From: Fimbriimonas sp.
GTDB taxonomy: Bacteria > Armatimonadota > Fimbriimonadia > Fimbriimonadales > Fimbriimonadaceae
Length of the DNA: 60,161 nt
Reading direction: 5' to 3'
NCBI GenBank assembly: GCA_031292555.1
Contig: JARLGV010000054.1
Coordinates: 1 to 60,161, forward strand
Positions 1 through 9,290 of this stretch are shown here, piece after piece (the stretch's first letter is position 1; every line of letters begins with the position of its first letter). Below the pieces are notes generated by a model. That model worked only from the letters and a program-made list of their open reading frames with translations, was not told the origin of the DNA and ran no database searches. Both the position numbers and the translations under genes were made by a program.

Positions 1-159
1 CATCAGGTCGACCCCAAATATGGGGGGTGGTACCACACACTATCTCGCGAAGGCATTCCTCCCCCTGGAGCCCGCAAGAGCGATGCTTGGACCGACCCCT
101 ACCACCAGGGGCGCGCCCTTATGAACGTAGCCGATCGCCTTATGCGCCTGGCGCGCTAA
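1..159 (+). CDS. AGE-family sugar epimerase, C-terminal fragment
   Basis: The window opens inside a reading frame that ends with TAA at 157-159, giving the last 52 residues of a protein. The motif WTDPYHQGRALMNV near its end resembles the C-terminus of the N-acylglucosamine 2-epimerase (AGE) family, where a Trp-Lys-x-x-Tyr-His segment lies in the (alpha/alpha)6 barrel. Family members interconvert sugars such as GlcNAc and ManNAc or mannose and glucose; the substrate cannot be told from this piece. The next gene, on the other strand, is a secreted fucosidase, so a carbohydrate-use setting is plausible. The start and most of the gene lie outside the window. Confidence 0.6.
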   Translation, partial: HQVDPKYGGWYHTLSREGIPPPGARKSDAWTDPYHQGRALMNVADRLMRLAR

Positions 160-338
160 CGACCCTTCTGGCCAGGCGAAGAGGCGTTGGGGGCGATTAG
201 GCGGGGAACGCAGAGAAGGGGGAAGTGGAGCTTCTGCGGTTTTCGAATTCCCCTATCGATACCCTTGCATCGCGACTACGGATCAGAACACCTCCTCACC
301 GCCTAGCGCGAACCCCGCGCCCCGAACAACGAAGCGCC

Positions 339-2294
339 CTATCGTCTTGCGCGGAGCTTCACCCATCGGAGGTTGATGGCCCTCCAACTGGCGGCGTCTT
401 TGGCTTGGAGGCTGATTGTCTGTTCGCCTCCGGTCGGGATTTCGATAGTGCCCAGGCTGGTCTCTTTGAATGTTGCCCAGTCGCCAGTGTTGGGGGCTTC
501 GCCGCTAAGGGCGTTGTCGCCCACCTTTACAGTAAATGCCCCGCCGTCGTTGATCGTTGCAATGTCGGCGACTACCTCGTACTTGCCAGGGCCGGGGAAC
601 GTGACCTTCCACGATGGGTACTCATCGGCTTTGTCCCAGAATCCGAGATTCGGCTGGCCGTCCTTCGACTCCACCTGGAGTTGGCTCCCGTGGATGTCGG
701 CAGAGTCCGGCAGGAGAGCCAGGTTGCCGCTCGCGTCTGGTTGGATGGCTGGCGTCGCAACTGCGAACGGCACGTTCTGCAAATGCTTGCCCTTAATCCG
801 TAGCCCGGCGGTGAACTCGGAGACCTTCTTGTCGGGCAATGTAACGTAAAGGCCTTCGGCGGTCTGCTTCCATTCGAGTTTTCCGCTAAATCCCAGCAGA
901 CCGATGCTGGAGATCTCGTTGATATGCTGGCCGGCCGGCTTGGCGAGGGATCGGATGACTAGCTGCCCATTCTCCGGCCACCCGAGCGCGATCGCGTAGA
1001 GCGTCGAGCCCTTGGTGGTGAAGCGAATGTCTTTGGATGAGTATTTGTACTCCTCGTTGAAGCTCCCTCCACGCACCTTGACCGTGCTCTCTCCGTAGAC
1101 GGTCCATGGGCGAGATCCGAAGATCGCCTCGCCGTGGATCGCGTTCCAGTCGGCAAGCTGCTTGAGCATCTCCTCAACTTCCGGATCGATCGAGCCGTCG
1201 GGGCGCTGGACCACGTTCAGCAGCAGGTTGCCGTTCTTGCTGACGTTGTCGACCAACATGTCGATGACCCAGCTAACCGGGCGGAACTTCCAGTGCTTGT
1301 TGTAGAACCAGTCTCCGATCGACGTGTCGGTTTGCCACGGATTGGGGTCGATTCGGGGCATGATGCCGCGCTCCAGGTCCTCGACCCATCGTCCGTCCGA
1401 CGTCTGTTTGCAGTTGTAGACCGCCTGGACCTTCCCCCCGTGAGCGGCCGCGTTGCTGTTATAGAAGTGGGAGATCATGCTCAGGCCGACGACGTTTCCG
1501 AACGGCACGCCCCCGTCGCTATACAGAAGATCGGGGTGATAGTTGTCGACTAGCTCCCTGATCTCGTTGAACCACTGCTGCTGCCACTTCGGATTCGTGC
1601 TGTACCAACCTCGGTCGCCCGGATCGGCGGGGAAGTGGTAAAGATCCTGATATTGAGGGTCTGCGCCATCGTAGGGAACTCCTGCCATCGGGCCGGTTTT
1701 GTCGGAACGGTGGCTCCCTTGGAACCACGTAAAGCTTGCGCCGAGGTGCTCGGAGACACCGAACTTGAGGCCGTTCTTCTTGGCCGCCTTCTGCCAGGTA
1801 CCGACTACGTCCTTTTGCGGTCCCATGTTGGCCGCGTTCCATCGGTGCAGCTTGGAGTTCCAAAGGAAGAAGTTATCGTGATGGGAGCCCATGCTTACGA
1901 AGTACTTGGCGCCTGCCTTCTTGTAGAGAGCCATCAGGCGCTCGGGGTCCCATTTCTCGGCCTTCCAGAGCGGGATGATGTCCTTGTAGCCCATCTTGGA
2001 CGGGTGGCCGTAGCGAGCCAGGTGGTCCTTGTAGTCGCCGCTCCCCTCTTCGTACATCTGCCGGGCATACCAGTCTCCTTCCATCGGAACCGACTGGGGC
2101 CCCCAGTGCGCCCAGATGCCGAATTTGGCGTCCCGGAACCATTCGGGGTACTTGTATCCCTTCAAAGACTCCATCGTCGGCTGGAACGGTCCCGGCGCGA
2201 TCGGGAGGTTCAGCGTGGTCTGAGCATGGGCGCCGGCTGAGAGGGACAGGGCTAGAGCGAGCTTCGGCGAGAGGAGGACGAGTGGGAACGCCAT
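339..2294 (-). CDS. Secreted alpha-L-fucosidase, GH29 family
   Basis: A 651-residue exo-glycosidase predicted to release terminal alpha-L-fucose. Residues 1-25 look like a Sec signal peptide ending AHA-Q. The GH29 core begins near residue 45 with FGIWAHWGPQSVP (58-70) and has the SHHDNF substrate-pocket motif (137-142). LLYSDGG puts Asp260 where GH29 enzymes carry the catalytic nucleophile. The acid/base is not fixed by a short motif in this family and I cannot assign it. After about residue 480 an extra beta-rich domain follows, probably carbohydrate-binding. It is a single gene divergent from the transglutaminase gene, with about 210 bp between them for promoters. It would act on fucosylated glycans outside the cytoplasm. 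Confidence 0.9.
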   Translation of the reverse strand: MAFPLVLLSPKLALALSLSAGAHAQTTLNLPIAPGPFQPTMESLKGYKYPEWFRDAKFGIWAHWGPQSVPMEGDWYARQMYEEGSGDYKDHLARYGHPSKMGYKDIIPLWKAEKWDPERLMALYKKAGAKYFVSMGSHHDNFFLWNSKLHRWNAANMGPQKDVVGTWQKAAKKNGLKFGVSEHLGASFTWFQGSHRSDKTGPMAGVPYDGADPQYQDLYHFPADPGDRGWYSTNPKWQQQWFNEIRELVDNYHPDLLYSDGGVPFGNVVGLSMISHFYNSNAAAHGGKVQAVYNCKQTSDGRWVEDLERGIMPRIDPNPWQTDTSIGDWFYNKHWKFRPVSWVIDMLVDNVSKNGNLLLNVVQRPDGSIDPEVEEMLKQLADWNAIHGEAIFGSRPWTVYGESTVKVRGGSFNEEYKYSSKDIRFTTKGSTLYAIALGWPENGQLVIRSLAKPAGQHINEISSIGLLGFSGKLEWKQTAEGLYVTLPDKKVSEFTAGLRIKGKHLQNVPFAVATPAIQPDASGNLALLPDSADIHGSQLQVESKDGQPNLGFWDKADEYPSWKVTFPGPGKYEVVADIATINDGGAFTVKVGDNALSGEAPNTGDWATFKETSLGTIEIPTGGEQTISLQAKDAASWRAINLRWVKLRARR

Positions 2295-2507
2295 GCGCCT
2301 ATTTTAACCTGATAACGTGATCATTGGTGCGGGGTGCGGAGCAAGGGCCGCCGTAGCACGCGGTTTGGCGCCTCGCACAAAGGCCGCGCTGTTCCTGGGA
2401 AGTTAGGATTCAGAGCCATACGCAGAGGGCGCGGTGGGAATATCGCCGAGATCGCAGCGCGGGAACGTATGCCGCATCTCCCGGACTCCGTGTTACAGTA
2501 GCTGTCT

Positions 2508-3962
2508 ATGAACCGGATTGAGGTTGCTCGGCTTGCCTTGACTTGGATAGCACTCGGGGCTTCGTTTGGCGCGATGGCTTGGGGCGGGACGTCGGACGAT
2601 TCGACTCGATACTTCGGTGTTTGGATCCATGGGCAACGGGTTGGCTACGAATCGCTGATCGTCCGGACCGACATGTTCGATGGCGAGCCCTCCATTGTCA
2701 AGCAGGATCACAACGAGGTTGCCTTGACGGTCTCGGGAGAGACCTATCGGATCGTCTCCGACTTGAGCTACCGGCTCAACCTAAACGGCCGACCGAAACT
2801 GATCAAGTTCTCTCGGAAGGGCCCCGGCTCCAAATCGTCGATAGAGGTGACCTTGGGGGCGACTTCCGCCATGCTTCAGGCCGAGACGGAAGGCAGTCGT
2901 TCTACCAAGACTCTCCCGTTGCCTGAGGGGGCCATCATCGAGGATCCGTATTCTTTGCTCGTAGCCGGACCCACTGCCGCACCGGTGGGCGTCGCCTTCT
3001 TCTTCGACCCGGAGACTTCGCAATTCCAGAAACTGGAGCTCAGTGCGAAGATGCCATCAAGCGTCGTGCTGGGTGGAGTACGCACGATGGCGACGTTGGT
3101 GCATGTTAAGGCGCCGAACGCGACATTGGAGGCTTACTATGCTTCCGACGGCGAACTTCTCAAGCTTGAATACGGAACTCTCGATACCGTCCTCTCGCCA
3201 ACTCCGAAAGAAGAGGCGCTCGCACAAGCAAAGAAGGGGCGAACCTCGATAAACCTGGACGAATTGATGCAAATTCGTGCCGACGCCCCGATCCTGGACG
3301 CCGAGAAGTTGTCTGAACTTAAGTTGAGTGTGAAGGGAAGCGATTTGTCATCGGTTCCTTCTGACTCTGGGCAGACTATCTCCAGAGACGGCGACGGGTT
3401 CATCGTGGATATCCATCCGAGGCGGCTGACTGCATCCGCCGCGAAGTTCGGAGATGCTCGGAAAGGGATTGTCGATGTGAAGTGGCTGCGCCCGGCGGAG
3501 TTCATCCCTTCGGATAGCGCCGAGTTCAAGGCGCTCGCCAGCAAACTGACGGCCGGCTCGCAGACCGTCGTCCAAGCGGCGATCGCCATTCGCGACTATG
3601 TGCATCAGATTATGCGGCCCGACATGGCGAGAATCGATCCCACGGATGCCCGCGATCTGTTGAAGTCGAAGCGGGGCATGTGCGGAAACTTCGCGATCTT
3701 GACGACCACGATTCTGAGGGCGGCAGGAATCCCGACCCGCATCGTATCGGGTCTGGAAACAGTCGACGGGGCCTTCTATGGCCACTACTGGTGTGAGATA
3801 TGGGACGGCGCCGAATGGTTTGGGATCGACTCCACCGTAGACGAACAGCAGCTTTCGGCCGCTCACCTGAAGCTTGCCGAAGGGATGGGGAAGGAGGCGT
3901 ACGACAGGTACGTGAAGTTCGGCACGCCTACAATCAAGGTTCTGTCTGCGACGCGAGACTAG
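2508..3962 (+). CDS. Exported transglutaminase-like protein
   Basis: A 484-residue protein with a hydrophobic N-terminus (residues 8-25) that looks like a signal peptide or anchor. The C-terminal third is a transglutaminase-like (PF01841 type) domain. RGMCGNF provides Cys392, FYGHYWCE provides His426 and FGIDST provides Asp441, so a complete Cys-His-Asp triad is visible. Bacterial members act as cysteine proteases, amidases or crosslinkers; the actual reaction is unknown. The N-terminal ~270 residues are beta-rich and I do not recognise them; they may bind substrate. It ends convergently 34 bp from the esterase gene, with no strong terminator between them. Confidence 0.82.
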   Translation: MNRIEVARLALTWIALGASFGAMAWGGTSDDSTRYFGVWIHGQRVGYESLIVRTDMFDGEPSIVKQDHNEVALTVSGETYRIVSDLSYRLNLNGRPKLIKFSRKGPGSKSSIEVTLGATSAMLQAETEGSRSTKTLPLPEGAIIEDPYSLLVAGPTAAPVGVAFFFDPETSQFQKLELSAKMPSSVVLGGVRTMATLVHVKAPNATLEAYYASDGELLKLEYGTLDTVLSPTPKEEALAQAKKGRTSINLDELMQIRADAPILDAEKLSELKLSVKGSDLSSVPSDSGQTISRDGDGFIVDIHPRRLTASAAKFGDARKGIVDVKWLRPAEFIPSDSAEFKALASKLTAGSQTVVQAAIAIRDYVHQIMRPDMARIDPTDARDLLKSKRGMCGNFAILTTTILRAAGIPTRIVSGLETVDGAFYGHYWCEIWDGAEWFGIDSTVDEQQLSAAHLKLAEGMGKEAYDRYVKFGTPTIKVLSATRD

Positions 3963-3996
3963 TGGACCCGGGTCCCAGATGCGTCGAGACGTACTG

Positions 3997-5001
3997 CTAC
4001 CTGGCCGTCCCCAACAAATAGATCAGACCCGCCTCCATTCGGTTGCGCCAAGCCGTCCAGTTGTGCCCTTCGGGTGTGACCTTCGAACTGAACGGTCGCT
4101 TGAGCGTTGTGAGGGTTTTCGCCAATTGAACATTGGCGTCGGTCAAGGACGACTCGAACGTTCCCCAGTCGAGGGAGATGCGCGTCGTAGGGGCGATCCG
4201 ATTCAGTTTCGAAACCGTCGAGACATCTTCGTTGTGTAGGTTTAGGGACGTCCACTGGATGGCAGCGGATTGACTATGAATTCCTCCTGCCAGCTTGTCG
4301 GGATACTCCTCCGCCAGCCGCAGCGAAATGAGCCCACCCATGCTGGATCCGCCCATGAACACATCCTCCGGCTTGGTGCTTGCTCCGGTGGCTTTGCGCA
4401 CCTCAGGAAGAACCTCGTCCAATGCATAGGTTCCGTATGCCTTCCATTCAGGGCCGTATTCTTTCATCCGATCGATGGGTGGTATCAAAGCGAGTACGAC
4501 AGGGCGGATCTTGCGTGCTTCCACCAGGTTCTCGACGATGACCTGGATCTTTCCCGGGTTCTCATATGTCGGGCCGTCGCCGTACATGAGGACGGGAAGG
4601 CCGTCGGACTTTGAAGGTGCAAATACCACGATCGTCCTTCCTCCCACCCTTAGTTCCGTGCGAATGAGAGGGGTTTTCGGGGGCTGGTCGTGGCAGGAGA
4701 TCTTGTAACGCGGCCCTTGCCAAATCGAATTCTCGCCTCCCAAGCCGTTGGACATGTGACGGGGGTTGTTGGGATCGGTGATCCAATTCCCGTCAACCAC
4801 CAGCTTGTACTCGATTCGGCAATTGTCGGGCAAATCCACCGACTTGACCCACTTGTCGCCCACCCGAGTCATATCCATCGTCGAAGACCAGGCGTCGAAA
4901 TCGCCCGCAAGCTGGACCTTCTTCGCGGTCGCGCTCTGATAGGCGAACTCGACCTGCGAGACATGTTGAGAAACTGCGAGAAACAGGATTGTCAGTAGCA
5001 T
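3997..5001 (-). CDS. Exported esterase with N-terminal CBM48-like domain
   Basis: A 334-residue alpha/beta hydrolase of the putative-esterase (PF00756, feruloyl/enterochelin esterase) type. Residues 1-12 are a short hydrophobic leader. Residues 17-95 form an Ig-like/CBM48-like module (VQLAGDFDAW and later YKLVVDGNWITDP), as in many Fes/IroE-type esterases. The nucleophile elbow GGSSMGG gives Ser220; Asp278 (SLDWG) and His313 (EGHNW) would complete the triad. The substrate could be an ester-linked cell-wall or plant-cell-wall group or a siderophore; the sequence does not decide. It is transcribed alone, with a separate minus-strand unit upstream. Confidence 0.82.
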   Translation of the reverse strand: MLLTILFLAVSQHVSQVEFAYQSATAKKVQLAGDFDAWSSTMDMTRVGDKWVKSVDLPDNCRIEYKLVVDGNWITDPNNPRHMSNGLGGENSIWQGPRYKISCHDQPPKTPLIRTELRVGGRTIVVFAPSKSDGLPVLMYGDGPTYENPGKIQVIVENLVEARKIRPVVLALIPPIDRMKEYGPEWKAYGTYALDEVLPEVRKATGASTKPEDVFMGGSSMGGLISLRLAEEYPDKLAGGIHSQSAAIQWTSLNLHNEDVSTVSKLNRIAPTTRISLDWGTFESSLTDANVQLAKTLTTLKRPFSSKVTPEGHNWTAWRNRMEAGLIYLLGTAR

Positions 5002-5093
5002 CGCAAGAAACCTTTGTCGATCGGAAAGTCGATCTCAACCACTATAGACACCGGCGGGGATACAGTGTTCTACTTGGGCGGATCCCTGGCTCC

Positions 5094-6344
5094 CTATCCG
5101 CCTGTCCTGTCTCCCGTTGATCCGGGCGTCCAGCGGAAGGCGATCATCTCGGTTCTGGGTGTTCGATTCAGCGTCTCGACTACGATGCCGGGGAAGCGGG
5201 AGGGCAGGTAGTTGCGCATCTCGTGCTCGGCACGCATCGGGTTGTGGCTGAGCATGGTCGCCCATGCGGGGTCTTCCACGAGACGTTTGAGCGCCTTGCG
5301 AAACGCGGGGGCCGAAAGGCCACCGACGAAGTGGCGCGACTTGTCCAGCAGCATCCGCGGCAAGAGTTTTGGCTTGAACGGGGCGACCACCATGTCGACG
5401 ATCAGAAGCTGGCCGCCGGGCCGCAAAACTCTTTTGATTTCGGCGACAATCGGGTCCCAGTCCAAGTAGCGCCAACTCAGCATCGACACGACGACGTCCA
5501 CGCTGCCCGTCTCCGCTGGGATTTGAAGTCCGTCGTATTCGGAGAACGACAGGTTTTCTTCGCCCCTCGCGCGGTGGCTCGCAATCTGGATCATTCGCTT
5601 CGACACGTCGATCCCCAGGCCGCGCTTGATGAGAGTGGCCAACGCCAGGAGCAACGCGCCGTTGCCGCACCCGATATCGACGACGGCGCCGTCGCGCTGC
5701 AAATGCTTGGAAAGCCAGATCCACTCGTCGTGCCGGACCCGGAAGTCGATGAACACCTGGTCGTAAAGCTCGGCGACGCCGTCGTACGAGCCGTCCTCAT
5801 CCGGTATCTGCTCGAACCGGGTGAGCGGGACCGTCGGCGCCTTGCCGAGCCGCTTCCGTGCGTAACCGAATAGCCCTCGCGATTTGTATCCGGGTACCGA
5901 TACGACATAGACGTCTTCGCGTCCCTCTTGGACTTTGACGTACACATCGGGCGAGTGAGAGAACGTCGTGTAGCTCGCGTGGCCGTAGGTCGGAACGCCG
6001 TACCGGTGGGCGAAGTATGGTGCGAACCACCGGGCGCCCCTGCAGCAGTGGAAGAACGCTTGGGCTCCCGGTGCGAACCGAATGTTCAGTTCATTCCAGT
6101 CCGATCGGCTCATCTGGTCGGGGCGTCTGGTGGTGCCGAACATAGGCCCGTAGAGCCCGCTATGGCCGATGAAGTGAAGCTCGTCGATCGGTTCCTCGAC
6201 CCCTTGAATCGCTGCAATGAACTCGGCCTTCGATTCGATCCGGACGGCCTTGGCGCCGCTCTTTTGTTTCGCCATGTGGATGGCGGCAAGTTCCATCTCG
6301 CGGCCCCCGAGCTTGTACAGGGTTGTGTAGAGGATCAGGACCAT
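5094..6344 (-). CDS. Caspase-like/CHAT-type domain fused to SAM methyltransferase
   Basis: A 416-residue two-domain protein. Residues ~200-340 are a class I SAM-dependent methyltransferase: motif I VVDIGCGNG at 221-229, a conserved acidic residue in LGIDVSK, and RVLRPGGQLLIVD as the later strand. The N-terminal ~160 residues are not methyltransferase. They contain ELHFIGHSG (His57, His61) and AFFHCCRGA (His99, Cys100, Cys101), a layout resembling the His-Cys dyad of caspase-fold CHAT or DUF4347 domains. A peptidase activity is inference. The start overlaps the end of the murI-like gene by 10 bp, so the two are translationally coupled, although no functional link is known. Confidence 0.72.
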   Translation of the reverse strand: MVLILYTTLYKLGGREMELAAIHMAKQKSGAKAVRIESKAEFIAAIQGVEEPIDELHFIGHSGLYGPMFGTTRRPDQMSRSDWNELNIRFAPGAQAFFHCCRGARWFAPYFAHRYGVPTYGHASYTTFSHSPDVYVKVQEGREDVYVVSVPGYKSRGLFGYARKRLGKAPTVPLTRFEQIPDEDGSYDGVAELYDQVFIDFRVRHDEWIWLSKHLQRDGAVVDIGCGNGALLLALATLIKRGLGIDVSKRMIQIASHRARGEENLSFSEYDGLQIPAETGSVDVVVSMLSWRYLDWDPIVAEIKRVLRPGGQLLIVDMVVAPFKPKLLPRMLLDKSRHFVGGLSAPAFRKALKRLVEDPAWATMLSHNPMRAEHEMRNYLPSRFPGIVVETLNRTPRTEMIAFRWTPGSTGDRTGG

Positions 6345-7075
6345 CGTTCGACCTTGGCAGCCACGTCGAATGCCGCATGCGACTGTCGTGACATCTCGTC
6401 TGCGGCGCCGGTCGTATAGAACTGCGAAGAACCGATTCTCGACGATGGTGCGGGTAATTCTTCTGCCATCTTTGCCCAGACCTCGGTCGCTGGATCGATG
6501 ATCTCGACGTCCGGCATGAATTCGAGAACGACCGGTTCGAGAACGATGTAATGAGTACAGGCGAGGACCAATCGGGGTGACCGCCGAAGAGGCCGTAGGA
6601 TAGAGCGAACCAGATCGTGCGTCGAAGGATCATCCGCTTTGCCAGCCTCGATGAGGCCCGACAGAGGCTGGGCGACCCGCTGGGAAACCTGGATGCCCAT
6701 GGCCTGTAACGGGCGACGATAGGAGCCAGACAGAATAGTGCGCCGCCCACCGATGACGGCGACCGGGCGCTGGTCGAGGGCAATCTTGGCCAGGGCAGGC
6801 CGGATCACCCCGCATGTGTTCAAGCCCGGAACGATCGCTTGATCAAGCACAGTGCTGGCGGCGTTGCACGCCACCACGATCCGATCCGCCCCGCGGTCCT
6901 TGAATCCCTGGAGCACCCACCGAATCCGATCGGTCAGCACCGGAGTGGAGACTCGGCCGTAGGGCGTGAAGCCCTGGTCGCCGAGATAGACGACGTCTAC
7001 GTCCGGACGTGCCGCGCGAAGTAGCTTGTAGAACCCCAGTCCACCGATCCCCCAGTCGCAGATGCCAATTCGCAC
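6335..7075 (-). CDS. murI: Glutamate racemase
   Basis: A 246-residue Asp/Glu racemase family enzyme that would make D-glutamate for peptidoglycan from L-glutamate in the cytoplasm. The two catalytic cysteines are present: Cys70 in VVACNAAS and Cys173 in LACTHY. The N-terminal loop reads CDWGIGG instead of the usual DSGxGG, so Asp7 is kept but the following Ser is Trp. YLGDQGFTPYG matches the conserved YxGDxxxxPYG segment. The length is a little short for MurI (usually 255-285). The gene starts 61 bp from the divergent phosphatase gene and overlaps the downstream methyltransferase. Confidence 0.85.
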   Translation of the reverse strand: MRIGICDWGIGGLGFYKLLRAARPDVDVVYLGDQGFTPYGRVSTPVLTDRIRWVLQGFKDRGADRIVVACNAASTVLDQAIVPGLNTCGVIRPALAKIALDQRPVAVIGGRRTILSGSYRRPLQAMGIQVSQRVAQPLSGLIEAGKADDPSTHDLVRSILRPLRRSPRLVLACTHYIVLEPVVLEFMPDVEIIDPATEVWAKMAEELPAPSSRIGSSQFYTTGAADEMSRQSHAAFDVAAKVERWS

Positions 7076-7136
7076 GAGAGCATTCTACAGCAGGCTATTG
7101 GCAAGTCCCTCAAGCGGTAACGAGTAAACTCCCCGA

Positions 7137-7889
7137 ATGTCTCCCCGGCTTGCTTTTGCCATCGACGCGGCGTTTCGTGGCGGCCGATCCACCCTCGGCC
7201 TCTTTCAGGCGGGAGCCCACGTGATGACCAAGTCGGACCAAACCCCCGTCACTGCTGCCGATCAAGGCGCGGAACGATTGATTCGCGAGTTAATCGAGCA
7301 CCGGTATCCCGGCGAATACATCCTTGGCGAAGAGGAGGGGGGTGCTACGGCCCAACTGGATCGGTGGGTGATCGACCCGATCGACGGCACGAAGTCGTTC
7401 ATCAGCGGCGTGCCGCTTTACGCGACGTTGCTTAGCTATGAGGTAGGCGGCGAAGCGGTCGTCGGAGTCTGCTACTTCCCCGCCCTCGACGAGATGCTCT
7501 ATGCCGAAAAGGGGCAGGGAGCGTTCTTCAACGGACGTCCGGCGCGTGTCTCGGAGCGAGACGCCACCGTCGGTAGCGTCATCTGCTGCGGAGGGCACCG
7601 GTCGATGGTTTCCGCTGGACGTTGGGAGCCCTTTCTCAAACTCGTCAATCGAGCATTGGCAACAAGAACCTGGAGCGATGCCTACGGCCATGCGCTGGTG
7701 GCTTCTGGGCGGGTCGACGCGATGATTGATCCGGTGGTCGCCCACTGGGACGTTTCGGCGGTGTCCCTCATTGTCCGGGAGGCAGGCGGAAAGTTCACCG
7801 ATTTTAAAGGGAACGACGCGTTGGCGCCCGAAGCCATCAGCTCAAATGGGAAGATCCACCAGGAGTTGATCGACGTATTTCATTCATGA
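7137..7889 (+). CDS. hisN: Inositol monophosphatase-family phosphatase, HisN-like
   Basis: A 250-residue Mg-dependent phosphatase of the IMPase superfamily. Metal-binding motifs are visible: GEEEGG (63-69), WVIDPIDGTKSF (77-88) and HWDVSA for the third Asp. The segment SDAYGHALVASGRVDAMIDP closely follows the histidinol-phosphatase (HisN) subgroup, so histidinol-phosphate is the best substrate guess; inositol-1-phosphate or PAP remain possible. It is the first gene of a plus-strand operon and its stop overlaps the ruvX start by 4 bp. No other his genes are in the window, which lowers confidence in the substrate but not in the family. Confidence 0.78.
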   Translation: MSPRLAFAIDAAFRGGRSTLGLFQAGAHVMTKSDQTPVTAADQGAERLIRELIEHRYPGEYILGEEEGGATAQLDRWVIDPIDGTKSFISGVPLYATLLSYEVGGEAVVGVCYFPALDEMLYAEKGQGAFFNGRPARVSERDATVGSVICCGGHRSMVSAGRWEPFLKLVNRALATRTWSDAYGHALVASGRVDAMIDPVVAHWDVSAVSLIVREAGGKFTDFKGNDALAPEAISSNGKIHQELIDVFHS

Positions 7890-8299
7890 GATTGATCGGC
7901 ATTGACTTCGGATTCAAGCGAATCGGTGTCGCGATCGCCGAGACGGAGTTCGGCGTCGTCACACCTCGCCCTGCCGTTGCGGCCAGTGGGACGCTGAAGA
8001 AGGACGCCGATGCCATCTCGGCAATGGCGAGGCGAGAGGAGGCGGACGCGGTGGTGATCGGACTCCCCGTCGAGACGGCCGGCGAAGAGGGCCGGATGGC
8101 GAGGGTATGCCGAACCCTCGGAAGCCACATCGCCGGGAATGGTCTCGTCGTTCATTTCGTTGATGAGTCTATGACGAGCGTCCAAGCGGACGATTCGCTG
8201 CGCGAAGAGGGGTTGAAGGCCAGTCAGAGGCGTAAGTTGAGGGACGGAGAGGCGGCGGCGCTAATCTTGGAGAGGTTTCTGCATGAGCAAACGACGTAG
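7886..8299 (+). CDS. ruvX: Pre-16S rRNA nuclease / YqgF (RuvX) family
   Basis: A 137-residue RNase H-fold protein of the YqgF/RuvX family, which matures the 5' end of 16S rRNA in E. coli and was earlier proposed as a Holliday-junction resolvase. The first strand LIGIDFGFKRIGVAIAE holds the conserved Asp7 and Gly residues. VIGLPVE and FVDESMTSVQA (Asp and Glu near residue 92) match the other catalytic segments, and DGEAAALILERFL is the typical C-terminus with its conserved Asp. Length is normal for the family. It is joined to its neighbours by overlaps of 4 bp upstream and 17 bp downstream. Confidence 0.88.
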   Translation: MRLIGIDFGFKRIGVAIAETEFGVVTPRPAVAASGTLKKDADAISAMARREEADAVVIGLPVETAGEEGRMARVCRTLGSHIAGNGLVVHFVDESMTSVQADDSLREEGLKASQRRKLRDGEAAALILERFLHEQTT

Positions 8300-9290
8300 G
8301 CGAAAGCAAGGAATCGTGTTCGTGCTCATTCTTGGCCTCGCCTTTTTTGGCGTCTGGCTGATCGCCGGCGTGCGCCCGGCTGGCACGCCCGAGGCGAGCA
8401 AGACGTACCTTCGATTCGAGAAGCAGGTTCCACTTTCGGAGGTATTGAAGGACCTCCAGAAGAGGGGCATTCTGCGCAGCGCTTCCGCAACCGGCGCACT
8501 TGCCTGGCTGATTCGAATGAAAGACACTGTCGATGCCGGTAGCTATGCAGTCGGTCCCGGCCAGAACGGCGGTTTGATCCTGTGGGCCTTGCATAAACCG
8601 ATCCGTCAGATCCTCCGGTTGCCGGAGACGAACTGGGCAAATCGCACCGCCAACCTGCTCGCTCAGCATCACGTGGCTTCGGCTTCCGAATACATGGAGT
8701 TGGTGCACGATCCCCGGCAGTTCGCCGGCGTAGTCGATTTCCCGTTGCCCAGCGACTCGCTTGAGGGTTATCTCTATCCCGACCGTTATGAGTTGCCTCC
8801 GCTACTTGGAGCCAAACAAGTGATCCTCAAGCAGCTCAAGGAGTTTGAGGAGAAGGTTTGGCAGGGCGCGGAAAGGCCGAAGGATCTGAAGCGGACCCTT
8901 ATCCTCGCGTCCCTCGTCCAACTCGAAGCGGGGAAGGACGTGGATCGGGCGATGATCGCCGGCGTGATCGAGAATCGGATCAAGAGGAAGATGCCGCTGC
9001 AGATCGACGCAACTATCGAGTATGCGCTTCAGAAGTGGCGTCGACTGACGTTCAAGGATTACCGAAACGTCAAGTCGCCCTACAACACTTACCTTGTGAA
9101 GGGCCTGCCGCCTGGACCGATTTGCTCGCCAGACGCGAAGGACATCGATGCGGCGATGCATCCCGCGAAACATAATTATCTGTTTTACGTGGCGCTTCCA
9201 AACGGCGAAACGATCTATTCGGCGACGTACAAGGAGCATTTGAAGAATATCAAGTTGAGAAGAGCAGCCCTCAAGGCGACGAGTTCATGA
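8283..9290 (+). CDS. mltG: Endolytic murein transglycosylase
   Basis: A 335-residue YceG-like protein anchored by one N-terminal membrane helix (residues 10-29), with a LysM-like region and then the catalytic domain. LASLVQLEAG places Glu215 at the position of the E. coli MltG catalytic glutamate, and YNTYLVKGLPPGPICSP and HPAKHNYLFYV are family hallmarks. It would cut nascent glycan strands outside the membrane and so set their length. Length is normal for MltG. Its start lies inside the ruvX end (17-bp overlap) and its stop overlaps the next start by 4 bp. Proximity of mltG and ruvX is seen in many bacteria. Confidence 0.9.
   Translation: MSKRRRRKQGIVFVLILGLAFFGVWLIAGVRPAGTPEASKTYLRFEKQVPLSEVLKDLQKRGILRSASATGALAWLIRMKDTVDAGSYAVGPGQNGGLILWALHKPIRQILRLPETNWANRTANLLAQHHVASASEYMELVHDPRQFAGVVDFPLPSDSLEGYLYPDRYELPPLLGAKQVILKQLKEFEEKVWQGAERPKDLKRTLILASLVQLEAGKDVDRAMIAGVIENRIKRKMPLQIDATIEYALQKWRRLTFKDYRNVKSPYNTYLVKGLPPGPICSPDAKDIDAAMHPAKHNYLFYVALPNGETIYSATYKEHLKNIKLRRAALKATSS

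Noticed and set aside
3964-3975. Terminator between the transglutaminase and esterase genes
   Set aside because: GGACCCGGGTCC is a palindrome without room for a loop beyond a 4-bp stem, and no T-tract.
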